Positions 1 to 10,645 of a DNA stretch of 64,000 nt are shown one piece after another. Position 1 is the stretch's first letter, and each line of letters starts with the position of its first letter. Origin of the DNA: Podospora comata (taxonomy: Eukaryota; Ascomycota; Sordariomycetes; Sordariales; Podosporaceae); assembly GCA_017354895.1 (NCBI GenBank), contig CP071499.1, positions 1,984,001-2,048,000 of the forward strand, read 5' to 3'. The position numbers were made by a program, and so were the translations under genes. The notes under the pieces were generated by a model that ran no database searches, was not told where the DNA came from, and worked only from the letters and a program-made list of their open reading frames with translations.

Positions 1-575
1 TTTTCTCTCTTGCACTCATCAGTCCAGTTCTCCCCAATGGTAACCCTAGAAAGAATACCAATGGCAGACAAATACTCCGTTTAAAAAATCTCAAAGTTCG
101 GCAGGAGAGAAAAAACCCGAGACCCTTTCATTTAGATACCAAAGCCGCAAATTAATACGCCCAATGAGAACCTGCCTGCCGTTTTTGCTTGCCCGCATGC
201 CAAAACTAAATGCACCATAACCCTTTTTCCTTTCCCCATCGCCTATGATGCCTCAGTCCGTTCCCACTTCGATTCGTTCATTGATGTTTGAAATTCCTGG
301 TCCACACCAAGACAAAAGATCAAGCATGGCGCATTTGGTCGGAATTGTTGACAGCAGTGCCGTTACTCATGCAACGGACGCCCAAATGGCATATGCATTG
401 CAGCCGAAAGAGTTAGAGAAAACATCGGGTCCTCGTTTCGTCTGGTCTTGGTTGAACTGTTCGCGGGATGGGAGAAGCGAGCAAGCAAAAAAAAGAGCTG
501 GTGAACCGAGCCTTGCTTGTGGATGTATCTTGAGGGTCGAATGAGGAGCAGAGGCGAGGTTGAGAAAAAGTGCAT
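1..575. other. Intergenic, 3' side of eL39
   Basis: This is the 3' flank of the eL39 gene up to the window edge. I see no convincing coding sequence on either strand. The open frames here lack codon bias and splice logic. It probably holds the eL39 3' UTR and part of a neighbour's flank. Confidence 0.55.
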
Positions 576-1021
576 TTAGAGGCCGAGGCGGGTCTTGCGC
601 CAATGTCTCCGCTTGGCGTTGTATCTGTGGTTGACGGGTCAGCAAAAAGAGGTTCGGTCGGTTCGTGATCAAGCTGATCCTTCTCCTCTGGTCGTTCAAG
701 AGAAAGAAGGATGGCCATATTCGTCGGTCGGGGATCGTACCTGATGGTGTTACCAGTGCGGAGGCGAATCCATTGGGGAATGGGACGGTTCTGCTTCTGG
801 GCCTTAGCAAGCTTCTGCTTGGTCCGGAAAGTCTTGTGGCTCTGTTGAAAACATCGAGGTCAGCATCTGGTTGCGTCATGATACTCGCTGCCGTCGAGTG
901 CCCCTCTCCAATTTCGACCTCTGAGATTTCTGCATGACTGACGCGAGGGAGGCCGAAATTGGGGTCGGGAAAATCGGAATCGACGAGAAATTCAACTTGG
1001 ACAGTCGTTACATACCGGCAT
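576..1021 (-). CDS. RPL39: Ribosomal protein eL39 (60S subunit), 3 exons
   Basis: eL39 is a small basic protein of the 60S subunit that lines the nascent-chain exit tunnel. On the minus strand the exons are 1021-1016, 841-741 and 624-576, separated by GT-AG introns of 174 and 116 nt. Joined, they give exactly 51 residues, the usual length of the family. The product begins [17 protein letters not shown], has the conserved [11 protein letters not shown] core and ends in [11 protein letters not shown], so identification is close to certain. The first coding exon holds only two codons (Met-Pro), a common arrangement in fungal ribosomal-protein genes. The second intron interrupts an Arg codon. It diverges from ARL1, sharing a 624-bp promoter. 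Confidence 0.97.
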
Positions 1022-1159
1022 TTTGACGGTGGTTGTCGTGATAACCGAGTGGTGTCAATTTCGCGATGCTTCGTCAAGGTGGGTTGGAATCCGAATATTT
1101 GGTGTGGGCTTTAGAAAATGCGCACAAGCTAGGGCCGGTTGGTGTGGCTGGTGACTCCA

Positions 1160-1166
1160 TCACGTG
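1160..1166. promoter_or_regulatory. CACGTG E-box in the eL39/ARL1 divergent promoter
   Basis: TCACGTG lies 139 bp upstream of the eL39 start codon within the 624-bp shared promoter. CACGTG is the core recognised by Cbf1-type and other bHLH factors, and E-boxes occur in ribosomal-protein promoters of many ascomycetes. The match is seen directly; its use here is inference. Confidence 0.35.
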
Positions 1167-1645
1167 CCGGCAGAAAAGTGGCTCGTGGGAGCGGTCAGGT
1201 GTGGCTTGAAAACCTTACCGGGGTTTCAAGCTTTTTGACCCCTGTCGGCTTTGTCTGCCAATCAAGCAGGGCAGTGACCGTGCACCCGCGATTTACTTGA
1301 CAGGGGGAGCCATACAGATAGCCCGACCAGAAGCGGCCTCTTTGATGAACGGGACCAAAGTTGCATGAACCTGCGAGACCGAAATTTCTTGACACCTTTA
1401 ACTCTGAGATAGGGGGCAACTGGGAATTCCATACTCAAGTGATCCGGTCATCCCACCTCCCGATATCCTCTCCCACACACCAGGCGCCGTCATCCCCTCT
1501 CGGGCCAGATTTCGCATCGTCATCCGCTCCGGATCTCCCTTGTCGGTGGATTCGGTCCGCGATACATTCTCCTGTCAAACTTCGACGAACCCCATACCCA
1601 ACCACAAACCACGCGCCGGACCTTCCGGGCGACAACAGGGTGAAG

Positions 1646-2384
1646 ATGGGGCAAACCATGTCATGGCTCGGTTCCTTGTCCAGCTTCTTTTCGTCAAAGA
1701 AGGAAATCCGGATTCTGATTCTCGGACTGGTTCGCCTTCCCGACCCCTGATCCGTTTCTATGCGCACGCGATACTGACGACCGCGCTTCCAGGACAACGC
1801 CGGCAAAACCACACTTCTCTACAGACTCAAGGTGCGCTTTTCTCCATTCTTGACACAGGAGGAGTTTTAGTCTAACAAAGACTTGCAGATCGGCGAGGTA
1901 GTAACAACGATACCAACGATCGGGTTCAACGTCGAGTCCGTCACATATAACAACCTCAACTTCAACGTGTGGGATCTTGGTGGACAGACTAGCATCAGGC
2001 CATACTGGAGATGTTACTATGCCAACACGGCGGCGGTCATCTTCGTGGTGGACTCGACCGATATCGAGCGGTTGCAGACAGCGGCGGATGAGTTGGCGGC
2101 CATGCTGAACGAGGATGAGCTGAAGGATGCCGCGCTGTTGGTATTTGCCAACAAGCAGGATCAACCGGGTGCGAAGGGTGCGGCGGACATCTCTCAGGCG
2201 CTCAGGCTTGGCGAGCTGAGGGACAGAAACTGGAGCATCGTCCCTTGCAGTGCCGTTGATGGCTCTGGTGTGGAAGAGGGAATGAACTGGCTGTCGGTAA
2301 GTTTTGAGACATGGCGATCCCTGTTTGACATCACATACACCGGCATGCTGACAAGAACCACAGCAAACTGTAGCACAGGATTAG
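1646..2384 (+). CDS. ARL1: ARF-like small GTPase Arl1, 4 exons
   Basis: Arl1 is a Golgi-associated GTPase of the ARF family that recruits GRIP-domain golgins and other effectors to the trans-Golgi. Exons are 1646-1729, 1793-1831, 1889-2296 and 2364-2384, giving 183 residues, the standard Arl1 length. Visible landmarks are Gly2 for N-myristoylation, the P-loop GLDNAGKT split by intron 1, switch I with PTIGFN, switch II WDLGGQ with SIRPYWR, NKQD for guanine specificity, and a late CSA-like box in [10 protein letters not shown]. The last exon holds only six codons plus the stop. It diverges from eL39. Confidence 0.96.
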
Positions 2385-3441
2385 AGTGCTGGTTGTTTGG
2401 CGCACAGCAGATATGAGAAAGGGGGGGCTTTTGTACAACAAACACATGAGCATGCCCGCGATTTACGAATTTGTCGAAAGCAGACTTGGGTATTTACAAC
2501 CACGCGCGCACACACACACACGTACGGCGGAGAGCGGCGACTCGGGAGTTTTTTTTGGGGGGGCGGACGATGGCACGTTTTGCCCACGAGGGCCCGTGTG
2601 GATGGATGACATACCATGCGATAGGCGCAGGGCTGCATAAGACAGGGGCGGTGTGGGCGGTGGGAGGGTTTTTGGCACGTATACAGGAACTTACACCATT
2701 TAATAACATACAACCCTGTGGTGGGGTTTAATATTCTCGGGTTGACATCACAGTCATGTGTTGGTTCGCGAAGTGAAGGTCTTGATCAACCACAAATTTC
2801 TCGAGTTGGCTGTCCTTGGTTGGCGTGGGACTTGGATCCAGGGGTCCTTAAGGTCTGTGGGTTGCTTCTTCAACATACATGCACATTGGCTAAACCCGGT
2901 GGTATTGCGTCTATAACATTCGAACCCTTTCCTCTCGAGACACTCACGGCAGGCCAAATCATTGTTGTCTATATCCAAGTAAGAAGGGCGTGTCCTAACT
3001 TTCTCCTGGACGGCCCATGTTTCCACATCCCCCTCCCCCCTGGTAAATATGCCTCCCGATTTCTGATAGGTGGCCATAAACACACCTTAATTGGCCTCTT
3101 TTCGTGGGCTGGTTGGTGTGTAAGTCTGCAGCTTTTGTGGGTCGAATTTGTGTCTAGGACTGGCTGTTGTTGGGGTAGGCGTTGAGTATATCGGCTCTGG
3201 ACAGTGGTATGGGCTGCCGGATGACGGAAAACCTCATTCCACATGATTCCACCCTCGGGAGGTTGATGCCATCGGTATGGAGAATGATATGATGATCGAT
3301 GAGCTAATGCCTAGGTATCAACCTTGGATCCTTCGGCAGCGGGGGCCCTAGGACACAGCAGAAGTCGAAGATGTCACTGTTTTGTTTTGTCAGCCGTTTT
3401 GTTTACAGATATGTCTATTCTCTCAGTAAAGTCGGACCATA
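2385..3441. other. Intergenic, convergent 3' flanks
   Basis: Between ARL1 (+) and the small Cys-rich gene (-). It holds a short CA run at about 2509-2521 and a G-rich patch near 2560. Open frames here have no codon bias or recognisable motif. I see no gene. Confidence 0.55.
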
Positions 3442-3839
3442 CTAGTAAGTTTCGCAGCATTTGTCGCAGCAGCTCTGCTCTCTTCGGGGCTCAATGTAAC
3501 CCGGAACGGTGAGGACCATTGGTTCGATGGGGCGCTGAGGTTGGGGTGTTAGTTTGGGGTTGGACAGAGGAAGGGGAGACCTACAGGCTGCCGGGAAGTG
3601 ACATTATGAACACCAGAGGTTGAGGTAACATTCTGCACGCTGGAGGGGGTCCGACTAGGGCTTATGATGAACCCGGTAGCGGTATTAGAGGCATAGGACA
3701 CGCTGGGGTTGATGATTGGGTTGGCTAGATGGACGGGAGGGGGGGAGGTGGAGGGTTCTGGAGGGACTGTGAGGTGGCGGGAGTTGCTGGGCTTTCTCTG
3801 ACGGGCAAGGCCAGGAGTGGTGGAATTGGTGGAAGGCAT
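3442..3839 (-). CDS. Small hypothetical protein with C-terminal CC-x2-CC motif, 2 exons
   Basis: I do not recognise this gene. Exon 1 is 3839-3585 and exon 2 is 3534-3442. The 50-nt intron has a good donor (GTAGGT), a CTAAC branch site and a CTCAG acceptor. Splicing gives a 115-residue protein. The first 85 residues are rich in Ser, Thr, Pro and Asn and look disordered. The spliced exon adds the more ordered-looking PMVLTVPGYIEPRREQ followed by SCCDKCCETY at the C-terminus. The paired-cysteine end could bind metal, be palmitoylated, or form disulfides; none of these is shown. The open frame continues upstream to 4001, but 3839 is a reasonable ATG and the upstream part may be a 5' UTR intron beginning near 3966. 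The clean intron is the main evidence for a real gene. Confidence 0.6.
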
Positions 3840-4924
3840 GATTTTCTGTCGATGGTTGTGGGAGCCGGTTTGGTATGAGATGGGTGTAGAATGATTTGAG
3901 AGGGGGCAAGGATGAAAGAGGCAACGTATCCATGTCAGAATGAAAGATATATCTGTCAAGATGAGGCTCACCAGCGTGTCCCGTGAAAGGGGCGCCGGCA
4001 AGGGGGCAGCCCAGATTCGCTGTTCACGGTGCTGCTGGAGCGGCTGCAGAGAGTGTGTGAATTCTCTGCTATAAGCGGCACAAGATAGAAACTGACAGTG
4101 TTAGTATACTCACCCTGCAAAGATATGGTGAGTGTTGTCTTCTTTGGAGCAAAGTGAACAGAGAGTATGATGCCATCTTGTGTGTTCATCACGGAAAGCC
4201 AAAGCGAAAAACACAGGAACAGTTCAATGCACACATTTATGTAGCTAGGAATTACGGGAGAGGTCTAAATGGTCTGTTTCATTTTGGGATCGACTAGGTA
4301 TGCAAGCCTACTGTCTTGTCATGTGAGGGCTCATTGTGTCCAGAGAGAACATGTGTCGTTCATAGCTCCTCCTTGTTTTAAACACTTCATGGCTTGGGAC
4401 CTATAGTTGTTTTGAGTGCGCGGCGAATGAATAGAGATGAGGCTGATGGTGCGGTATATTCTCGGTGTTGGAGTGAGGGCAAAATGAATGGGAGTAGGTG
4501 ACATTTCTCCTTTGACTTGTTCATGAAACCATTGACCGGAAGAAGCTATTCTGAAATATTATATAGAGGAATAAGAACAGGTTACTCCCTTTGCTGAGAA
4601 AGTCACAAAATGTACAATGTCTTTAGCCAAATCTGAAGCCCAAATAGGAAAGAAGTGCTGGTGTTGTTGAAATATCCCCGATAAGCTGATAAGCTCACCT
4701 CCGATAGCGGATATCGGTCTATCCAGCTGAAATCAGCCCCGCGCTCTCCTCTGCTACATGCATGTGGGTCTTGGGTCTGAACGATCACTGCCCCGCCATG
4801 ACTGACTGGGGTTGTGAGTCAAATCAACTTTCTTGGTGTGGGTGGCCATTGCTGTAGTTGAAGATATTCCCGTCGTCCACCACCTACGCCAAAAAAACTC
4901 CCAATTGAACACCAGAACAGCAAT
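3840..4924. other. Divergent promoter region
   Basis: It separates the small Cys-rich gene (-) from FRS2 (+). It is more AT-rich around 4370-4700 than the flanking coding sequence. A short hydrophobic open frame on the minus strand (4234-3968) has no supporting homology or codon bias. I see no gene in it. Confidence 0.5.
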
Positions 4925-6869
4925 ATGGCTCAAACAAGCAGCGCTCCAACGGGGGATCTCACCACAGAGATCCTCCAGGCTCTTTCCCAGAAGGACCCCA
5001 TCAACTCGACCGAGGCTTTCCCCCAGATCCCCTTCGAGTCCATCAAAGCCGCCCTCGACCGTCTCGCTTCCCGGTCTATGGTCAAATACGAACAAATCGA
5101 GCGCGAAGAGGCCTTCTTGGAACCAGAGGCTGAGATTATCGTCAGCCACGGCAGTCACGAGGCCCGTGTCTTCGATGCGGTGCACAAGGCGTTGGAAGGC
5201 TTGTCGATTCAGGATTTGGAAAAGGAGATCGGCGACAAGACAGTGACCAAGCTTGGTCAGGGCAAGGCTTTCAAGGAGAAGTGGATCAAGAAGGATGGTA
5301 GCAAGTTGGTTGCGTTGGTATGTGGTTTGCGCTGAGTCTGGTCGTTGACAACGACAAGCATACAGATGCTGACTGCAGTTGGTATAGGTCGACTCGATCA
5401 ACGATGTTACGAGGGATCAACTCAGGGTGATCAAGGAGACAAAGACACACGATGCTAAGATTATTGCCGACCTGAAGAAGCGCAAGCTTCTTAAGCTCCA
5501 GAAGGTCATTTCCTTCACGATACACAAGGCCGAGAAGTTCGCCCTCGAAATGGTCAAGGAGGAGACAGATCTTACCGCCGAGATGCTGGCATCTGGCGCG
5601 TGGAAGGAGGCTACTTTCAGTGAGTGCTGGCAGAGCTGTGCGCATGGCTTGGGCGGGAGCCAATACTGCTTTCTGTCCGAGGCCGGCACGAGAAGGACAA
5701 TAAGGACAGCAAGGCTGACACTCTGGCAGAGCCATACAACTTCAAGGCACTGGGTGCTGATCAACATGCTGGTGCCCTTCACCCCCTGAACAAGGTCCGC
5801 TCTGAGTTCCGGTTAGTTGAATCTCTGCCAAGCCCCCCGTTTCGACCCCTAACCCTGGGCTGGTTATACTGACCTCTTGCACAGTCAAATCTTCTTCGAG
5901 ATGGGCTTCACAGAAATGCCTACCAACCAGTTCGTCGAGTCTGGCTTCTGGGTATGTTGGATCATGGCGTGGTCAAACTCTGCGTGGCTAATATGATCAC
6001 AGAACTTCGACACACTCTTCGTCCCTCAGCAGCATCCTGCTCGTGATCTCCAAGATACTTTCTACGTCTCAGACCCACCAAAGGCCGGCAGACCTACTGC
6101 CACTGGTCCAGATGACAAGGCGGACTATGAGGAGTATTTCAAGAACGTACAACAAGTCCACCAGGACGGCAAGTATGACTCGATCGGTTACAGATATCCC
6201 TGGGCTGAGGATGAGTCGCTAAGGTATGTTGTTCCTGCCACAATTTGCAGAAATACGAATTAATTCAGTGCAGACTTGTTCTGCGGACACACACCACTTC
6301 CGTTTCTGCTGCCATGCTGCACAAGCTCGCGCAACAGAAGGACGAGAATGGGCGTGTGCCACCAGCGCGGTACTTCTCTATCGACAGAGTCTTCAGGAAC
6401 GAGACAGTCGATGCCACACATCTTTGCGAGTTCCACCAAGTAGAGGGCGTCATTGCTGATTATGGCCTGACCCTCGGTGGCCTGATGGAGTTCATGGATA
6501 TGTTCTTCGGCGCCATGGGTGTCACAGATTTGCGTTACAAGCCTGCGTAAGTTGTTCTGCTCTACCCTGGTTCAAGAGCAGATGCTGATGTTTCACAGTT
6601 ACAACCCGTACACTGAGCCATCGATGGAAATCTTCTCCCACCACAAGGGCCTCAACAAGCTCATCGAAATCGGTAACTCTGGTATTTTCAGGCCTGAGAT
6701 GTTGGAGGCGATGGGTCTGCCCAGGGACTTGAGGGTGTTCGGTTTCGGTCTGAGTCTGGAGAGACCAACTATGATCAAGTATGGTATCTCCAACATTCGC
6801 GAGCTCCTCGGCCACCAAGTCGACCTGAGCTTCGTGCAAAAGAACCCGGCCGTTCGTTTCGACAAATAG
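4925..6869 (+). CDS. FRS2: Phenylalanyl-tRNA synthetase alpha subunit, cytosolic, 7 exons
   Basis: This is the catalytic alpha subunit of cytosolic PheRS, which charges tRNA-Phe as an alpha2-beta2 tetramer. Exons: 4925-5317, 5388-5619, 5730-5811, 5885-5951, 6003-6223, 6274-6546 and 6599-6869; all junctions are GT-AG and keep frame. The N-terminal part (about residues 1-150) carries the winged-helix-type modules of eukaryotic alpha subunits. The class II core follows: [11 protein letters not shown] (motif 1 area), [41 protein letters not shown] (motif 2, FRxE type; quoted in part as [10 protein letters not shown]), and [16 protein letters not shown] as motif 3 with its conserved Arg. It ends near the usual C-terminus. 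The start is the first in-frame ATG after a clean upstream stop region. Confidence 0.96.
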
Positions 6870-7751
6870 GTGAATCTACGATAGACGGGGGAAAATCAAA
6901 AGATCAAAACATGTAAACAGCCATGTCCAAAAACAGTCCACAGATGAATGTGGTGCCGAAAGAAATGTTGTGTAACAATGCCACCGCAGTCCAGGCAGCG
7001 GCATTATCTATGCCGACTTGGCCAGAAGTGGCATTGCGGTGAATCTGTGTAGAGTTAGCCAAGACGGTTGCGTTGCCGTGCTTGCTCATGTTGCGAACCA
7101 CTGAAGGATAAGGTCCGCAATTCTTGTATGCATGGCGTTTGGGAGAGTGACGAATAGAATCAAAAGAGTCGTATACCGACTAATCATGGGACCAGCCCTA
7201 CGGGGGGAGATTACCCCACATTGAATGAAACAGATACCGGTTATGTTAGGGATTAACAGCATGTAAGGTTCTTTTGACTAACAACTCGGGCCGTCCTCAG
7301 CTCGCGGCGGCGTTGGACGGCTAAGACGGAAGTGTAACCATTGTAGAGTTACGTTTTTTAGGACACGCCGAGGAAGCCTGAGGACCGAGGCGAGGACCAT
7401 CCATGCCTGATAAGGCGACCAAATTGGGGGAGTGGTCACAAGTGTGGGAGGATGACATGATTGTTAAGTTGCTTGGGGGTTCGTATCGAGCGAATGGAAT
7501 GCTGGGTGAGTGAGTAATAAAAGAGTTGTCGGAGCCTTGCCTGGAAGGACTTTTGTTCTACTTTCCTCAAGTCGTTTTCATTTCCCCCTCCTTCTTCCTC
7601 AGGTCCTACATCAGGCTTACACATACACACCATCTGAGGGAAAGTGCTTATATATTCCCGTTACCCTACCTACCCGACACACTGGAACTGGGCGGTGGCA
7701 GTGCAAACTGTAACCACCGATCAGATAATCTTTAGTCCAATTGTTTGCGAC
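6870..7751. other. Intergenic spacer
   Basis: It contains the 3' UTR of FRS2 and the promoter of the next gene. A 65-codon minus-strand frame (7101-6904) with a hydrophobic tail begins here, but it starts 35 nt past the FRS2 stop and has no other support. No gene called. Confidence 0.5.
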
Positions 7752-8123
7752 ATGACGTCTTCGTCTTCTTCGGGACAAGGCTCCCGCCCGGGTCCGCTTG
7801 ATATTGGGGGTTCTTCATCGTCCAGAACAACGGTATGTTTGCCTGGCAGGGGTTGGAGAGGCCGAATGAACAAGGCTGACGACAGGAAAAAGGACTATTT
7901 TAACTGCAATGGTGAAGCGACATCGCCTACGTCTCCTGCGTCGACTACTGCCCCGCTGTTTCCACGGAGTAGGACGGCGTATGGGAGCTCACCGCCTGAT
8001 TCAGTCAAGAGTGTCAAGAGCCCGAGGAAGGTGAATGCGAATAGTTATTGTGGGAGGCACTCGGATGAGTTTCTGTTTGGGGGACGGTCGTTGGGGGATT
8101 TGTGGAGGGCTGTGAAGAAGTGA
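7752..8123 (+). CDS. Hypothetical 123-aa protein with C-terminal GRH...FLFGG motif
   Basis: I do not recognise a named family. A single open frame from the ATG at 7752 gives 123 residues. The first two thirds are Ser/Pro/Thr-rich and probably disordered. The last 25 residues, with CGRHSDEFLFGG and SLGDLWRAVKK, look like a short conserved module of the kind found at the C-terminus of small fungal proteins, but I infer this from appearance only. A possible 53-nt intron (GTATGT to GACAG, about 7832-7884) was considered; removing it brings an early stop, so the unspliced frame is preferred. The codon choice is consistent with coding, mainly in the C-terminal half. Confidence 0.55.
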   Translation: MTSSSSSGQGSRPGPLDIGGSSSSRTTVCLPGRGWRGRMNKADDRKKDYFNCNGEATSPTSPASTTAPLFPRSRTAYGSSPPDSVKSVKSPRKVNANSYCGRHSDEFLFGGRSLGDLWRAVKK

Positions 8124-8455
8124 CGAACTTGAAGGGAGGGTGGTGACGACAAGGCATGATGGATATGGGCATTGGGATATGGCGTTTAGATCTGGACTGG
8201 GGAGGATTTGGGAATTTGGATTGAAGATACCTACTCTGCTTTTTATGTTTGATTACCTGTTGTACGAGAATGAATGAGGGTATTTACAGTCGTGCTGGCG
8301 CATTTATACTGAACAATTGCGGGGTTATTGGTTGCCACTTCTGTCTGTTAGCACCCCAAATCTTTGGACATTTCACTGCCCCGGCGTTGCCGTAGTTTAT
8401 GCCCCTACTCCCTATTGACCATGACTTTCAAACCCCCATATTTTTTCAAAAAGCC

Positions 8456-8491
<36 letters not shown>

Positions 8492-8807
8492 TACCCGTCC
8501 GTCCCTTCCAGTTATTCCGACAATCGGGTCCCCTAACCCGACTCCGTCCTAGCCGTCCTCAATCCCAATTCGCCAAGCACCACCCCAACCAACCCACCAC
8601 CGGAGCGACCCGCACTTTCTCCACAGTGACAACTTCCCTTGAGACCCCTGTCACCTCACACACTGAATCGCGCAGGGCGCGGTCCAGCTCACCAGCTCCG
8701 TTTTGTTGAATCCCGCCCCAGAACAATTTTTTGCTCTGTTCTGTTTTCTCCCCACAACACCACGCATTCCCAACTAGGTATCACGACTGTGTATTCCAAC
8801 CGACAAT
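8124..8807. other. Intergenic, PHS1 promoter
   Basis: Between two tandem + genes. It holds a pure CAT microsatellite and pyrimidine-rich sequence typical of fungal promoters shortly before the PHS1 start. No further gene seen. Confidence 0.55.
8459..8491. repeat. (CAT)11 microsatellite
   Basis: Eleven uninterrupted CAT units lie about 320 bp upstream of the PHS1 start codon. A repeat of this purity is likely length-polymorphic between strains. Confidence 0.9.
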
Positions 8808-9569
8808 ATGAGTACAACAACAAGACCCACGCAAAAACCGCCCACCTCGGTGCTCACGCCGAAAAAGCTATACCTTGTATTATACAACTCCGCCTCGGCG
8901 GTGGCCTGGCTGACGGTGCTCGGGAGGGTGGTCGTGACGTTGAACTACAAGGGGGATCCGTTTTTCGTTCCGTTGGTGGTGGACAATTTCGCGAGGGTGA
9001 CGCAGACGTTTGCTGTGATGGAGATTTTGCATGCTTTGACTGGTGAGTCCCCCCCCCCTTTCTCAACTCTCTAGGGAGCCTCGCTGACGACTCACCCCCC
9101 AGGCGTCGTCCCCGCCCCTGTCTTCACAACCCTCATGCAAGTCGCCTCGCGCCTCTTCCTCATGTACGCCATCACGCTCCCCTTCCCCCAGCTCAACGCT
9201 TCCTACTGGTACTCCTCCATGCTCTGTGCCTGGGCCACCACCGAGGTTATTCGATACACCTACTTCGTCTTCAAGCAATTCGACCGCATCCCGGCTTCTC
9301 TTCACTGGCTGAGGTATTCTGCCTTTTTGATCCTCTACCCCATTGGGATCAGCTCAGAGGTTGCCATGACGCTCAGGGCTCTTTGGGGTCCTGCGAGCAG
9401 TGAGGTGTTTGCTTGGAGCAGCTGGTACCCTTATGCGCTGGGGGCGGTGTTGTTAAGTTATATCCCGGGGAGTGTGGTGCTTTATGGGCATATGTTGAAG
9501 CAGAGGAGGAAGTATCTTGGTGCTGGGGCGAAGGGGGAGGAGGTTAAGAACCAGAAGAAGAGACAGTAA
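8808..9569 (+). CDS. PHS1: Very-long-chain 3-hydroxyacyl-CoA dehydratase, 2 exons
   Basis: PHS1 carries out the third step of very-long-chain fatty-acid elongation in the ER, dehydrating 3-hydroxyacyl-CoA to the trans-2-enoyl-CoA that Tsc13 reduces. Exons 8808-9042 and 9103-9569 give 233 residues, within the usual range. The PTPLA-family catalytic pair is visible: Tyr157 and Glu164 in LYPIGISSEVA, with the same seven-residue spacing as the catalytic Tyr/Glu of the yeast enzyme. Other conserved stretches are LYNSASAVAWL, EILHALTG and ATTEVIRYTYF. Several hydrophobic segments span the protein, as expected of a polytopic membrane enzyme. The C-terminus is Lys-rich (KNQKKRQ), which could act as an ER-retrieval signal. 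Confidence 0.95.
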
Positions 9570-9975
9570 ATGAGAGGTTGAGGAATCTAGGGGATTAACA
9601 GAGTTAAGATGAGGTCCAAGACGGGAGGATCTGGCCATTGCGTTATGGCATTACGACATTGGTTTTTTGGACGACCATGGTTACGATTGCATCAGTTTGC
9701 ACTTTGAAGGAAAACAGCGGTCATTTACAATGCGTTGAAAAGAACGGGGTGGAAAAGATCAACGTGTGTGGTATCTTACTTGTGTACTAGTACGACGTTA
9801 GACAAGAGGAGGAGCATCATAGAAAGCGAAGCCGCGAGCACCTGGTAATCTAGAAAGGCAAGGAGGAAAAGGGGGCGGAAGGAGAACCCCATAACAAAGA
9901 AGAACGCCGATTTCCAAAACAAAGCAACCGTCCCAACCTCAACGCCGAGCCATTGGCCCATTATTATGTTGTTCT
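9570..9975. other. Convergent 3' flanks
   Basis: About 400 bp between the stops of PHS1 (+) and the alpha/beta hydrolase (-). It should hold both 3' UTRs. Nothing else seen. Confidence 0.6.
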
Positions 9976-10613
9976 TCATGCGTGTATCGTCTCTGTCGAG
10001 CTCTCATACCATTCCTGGTCTACCCAGCTTGCGATCATATCTCTCGCATCAGCGGAGAGTTTGTCGTATCCTGGATTCTCTTTTGGTTCGAACATTGCTG
10101 TCGTCTTTGTTAGCCACCCTCGTTTCGATCTCACAACTGGAAGAATGCTCACACATGTGCGCCCACGTCTCGTCCCTCGCCTTGTCGTTAATTGCTGGTC
10201 GCCAATCCCCGGCCTGATCCCTCTGCGGCACCACGCAAAACGTCCTCTCGTCTCCCAGAACCGTGCCGACCATGCTGACCTTTTCGAGAGCCCCGGCACT
10301 TTTCCCCAGCCGGGTGTAGAGGTTCCCGAAACCGACGTTCAGCTCCTTGTTGAGGCGCATCATGTACGCCACCCGCTTCCGAAGTTCTTCTTTTCGGGCG
10401 AGGCAGCCGACGAATTCGAGATGGGAGGTGGCCCAGGTGAGGCCTTGGGTTATCTGCTCGCGCTTGAGGTAGGCTGCCGCTCCTGTTGCGGTTATTGCGC
10501 CTACTGCTCCGGCTGCCAGGGCGAGGGTTCCCCATTTTCCCCAGCCGCCTCCTCCGGTTTGTGGTTTTTGGTCTGGTTGTTGCTGTTGTTGTTGTTGTTG
10601 TTGTTGCTGCTGC

Positions 10614-10645
<32 letters not shown>

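Noticed and set aside
842-1015. Possible snoRNA in eL39 intron 1
   Set aside because: The intron is long enough (174 nt), but I see no convincing paired C (RUGAUGA) and D (CUGA) boxes or H/ACA pattern.
6904-7101. 65-codon minus-strand frame with a hydrophobic C-terminus
   Set aside because: It lies in the FRS2 3' flank, has no codon bias and no splice or homology support.
7832-7884. Possible 53-nt intron in the 123-aa gene
   Set aside because: Donor and acceptor look fair, but removal brings an early stop, and the better C-terminal module is lost.
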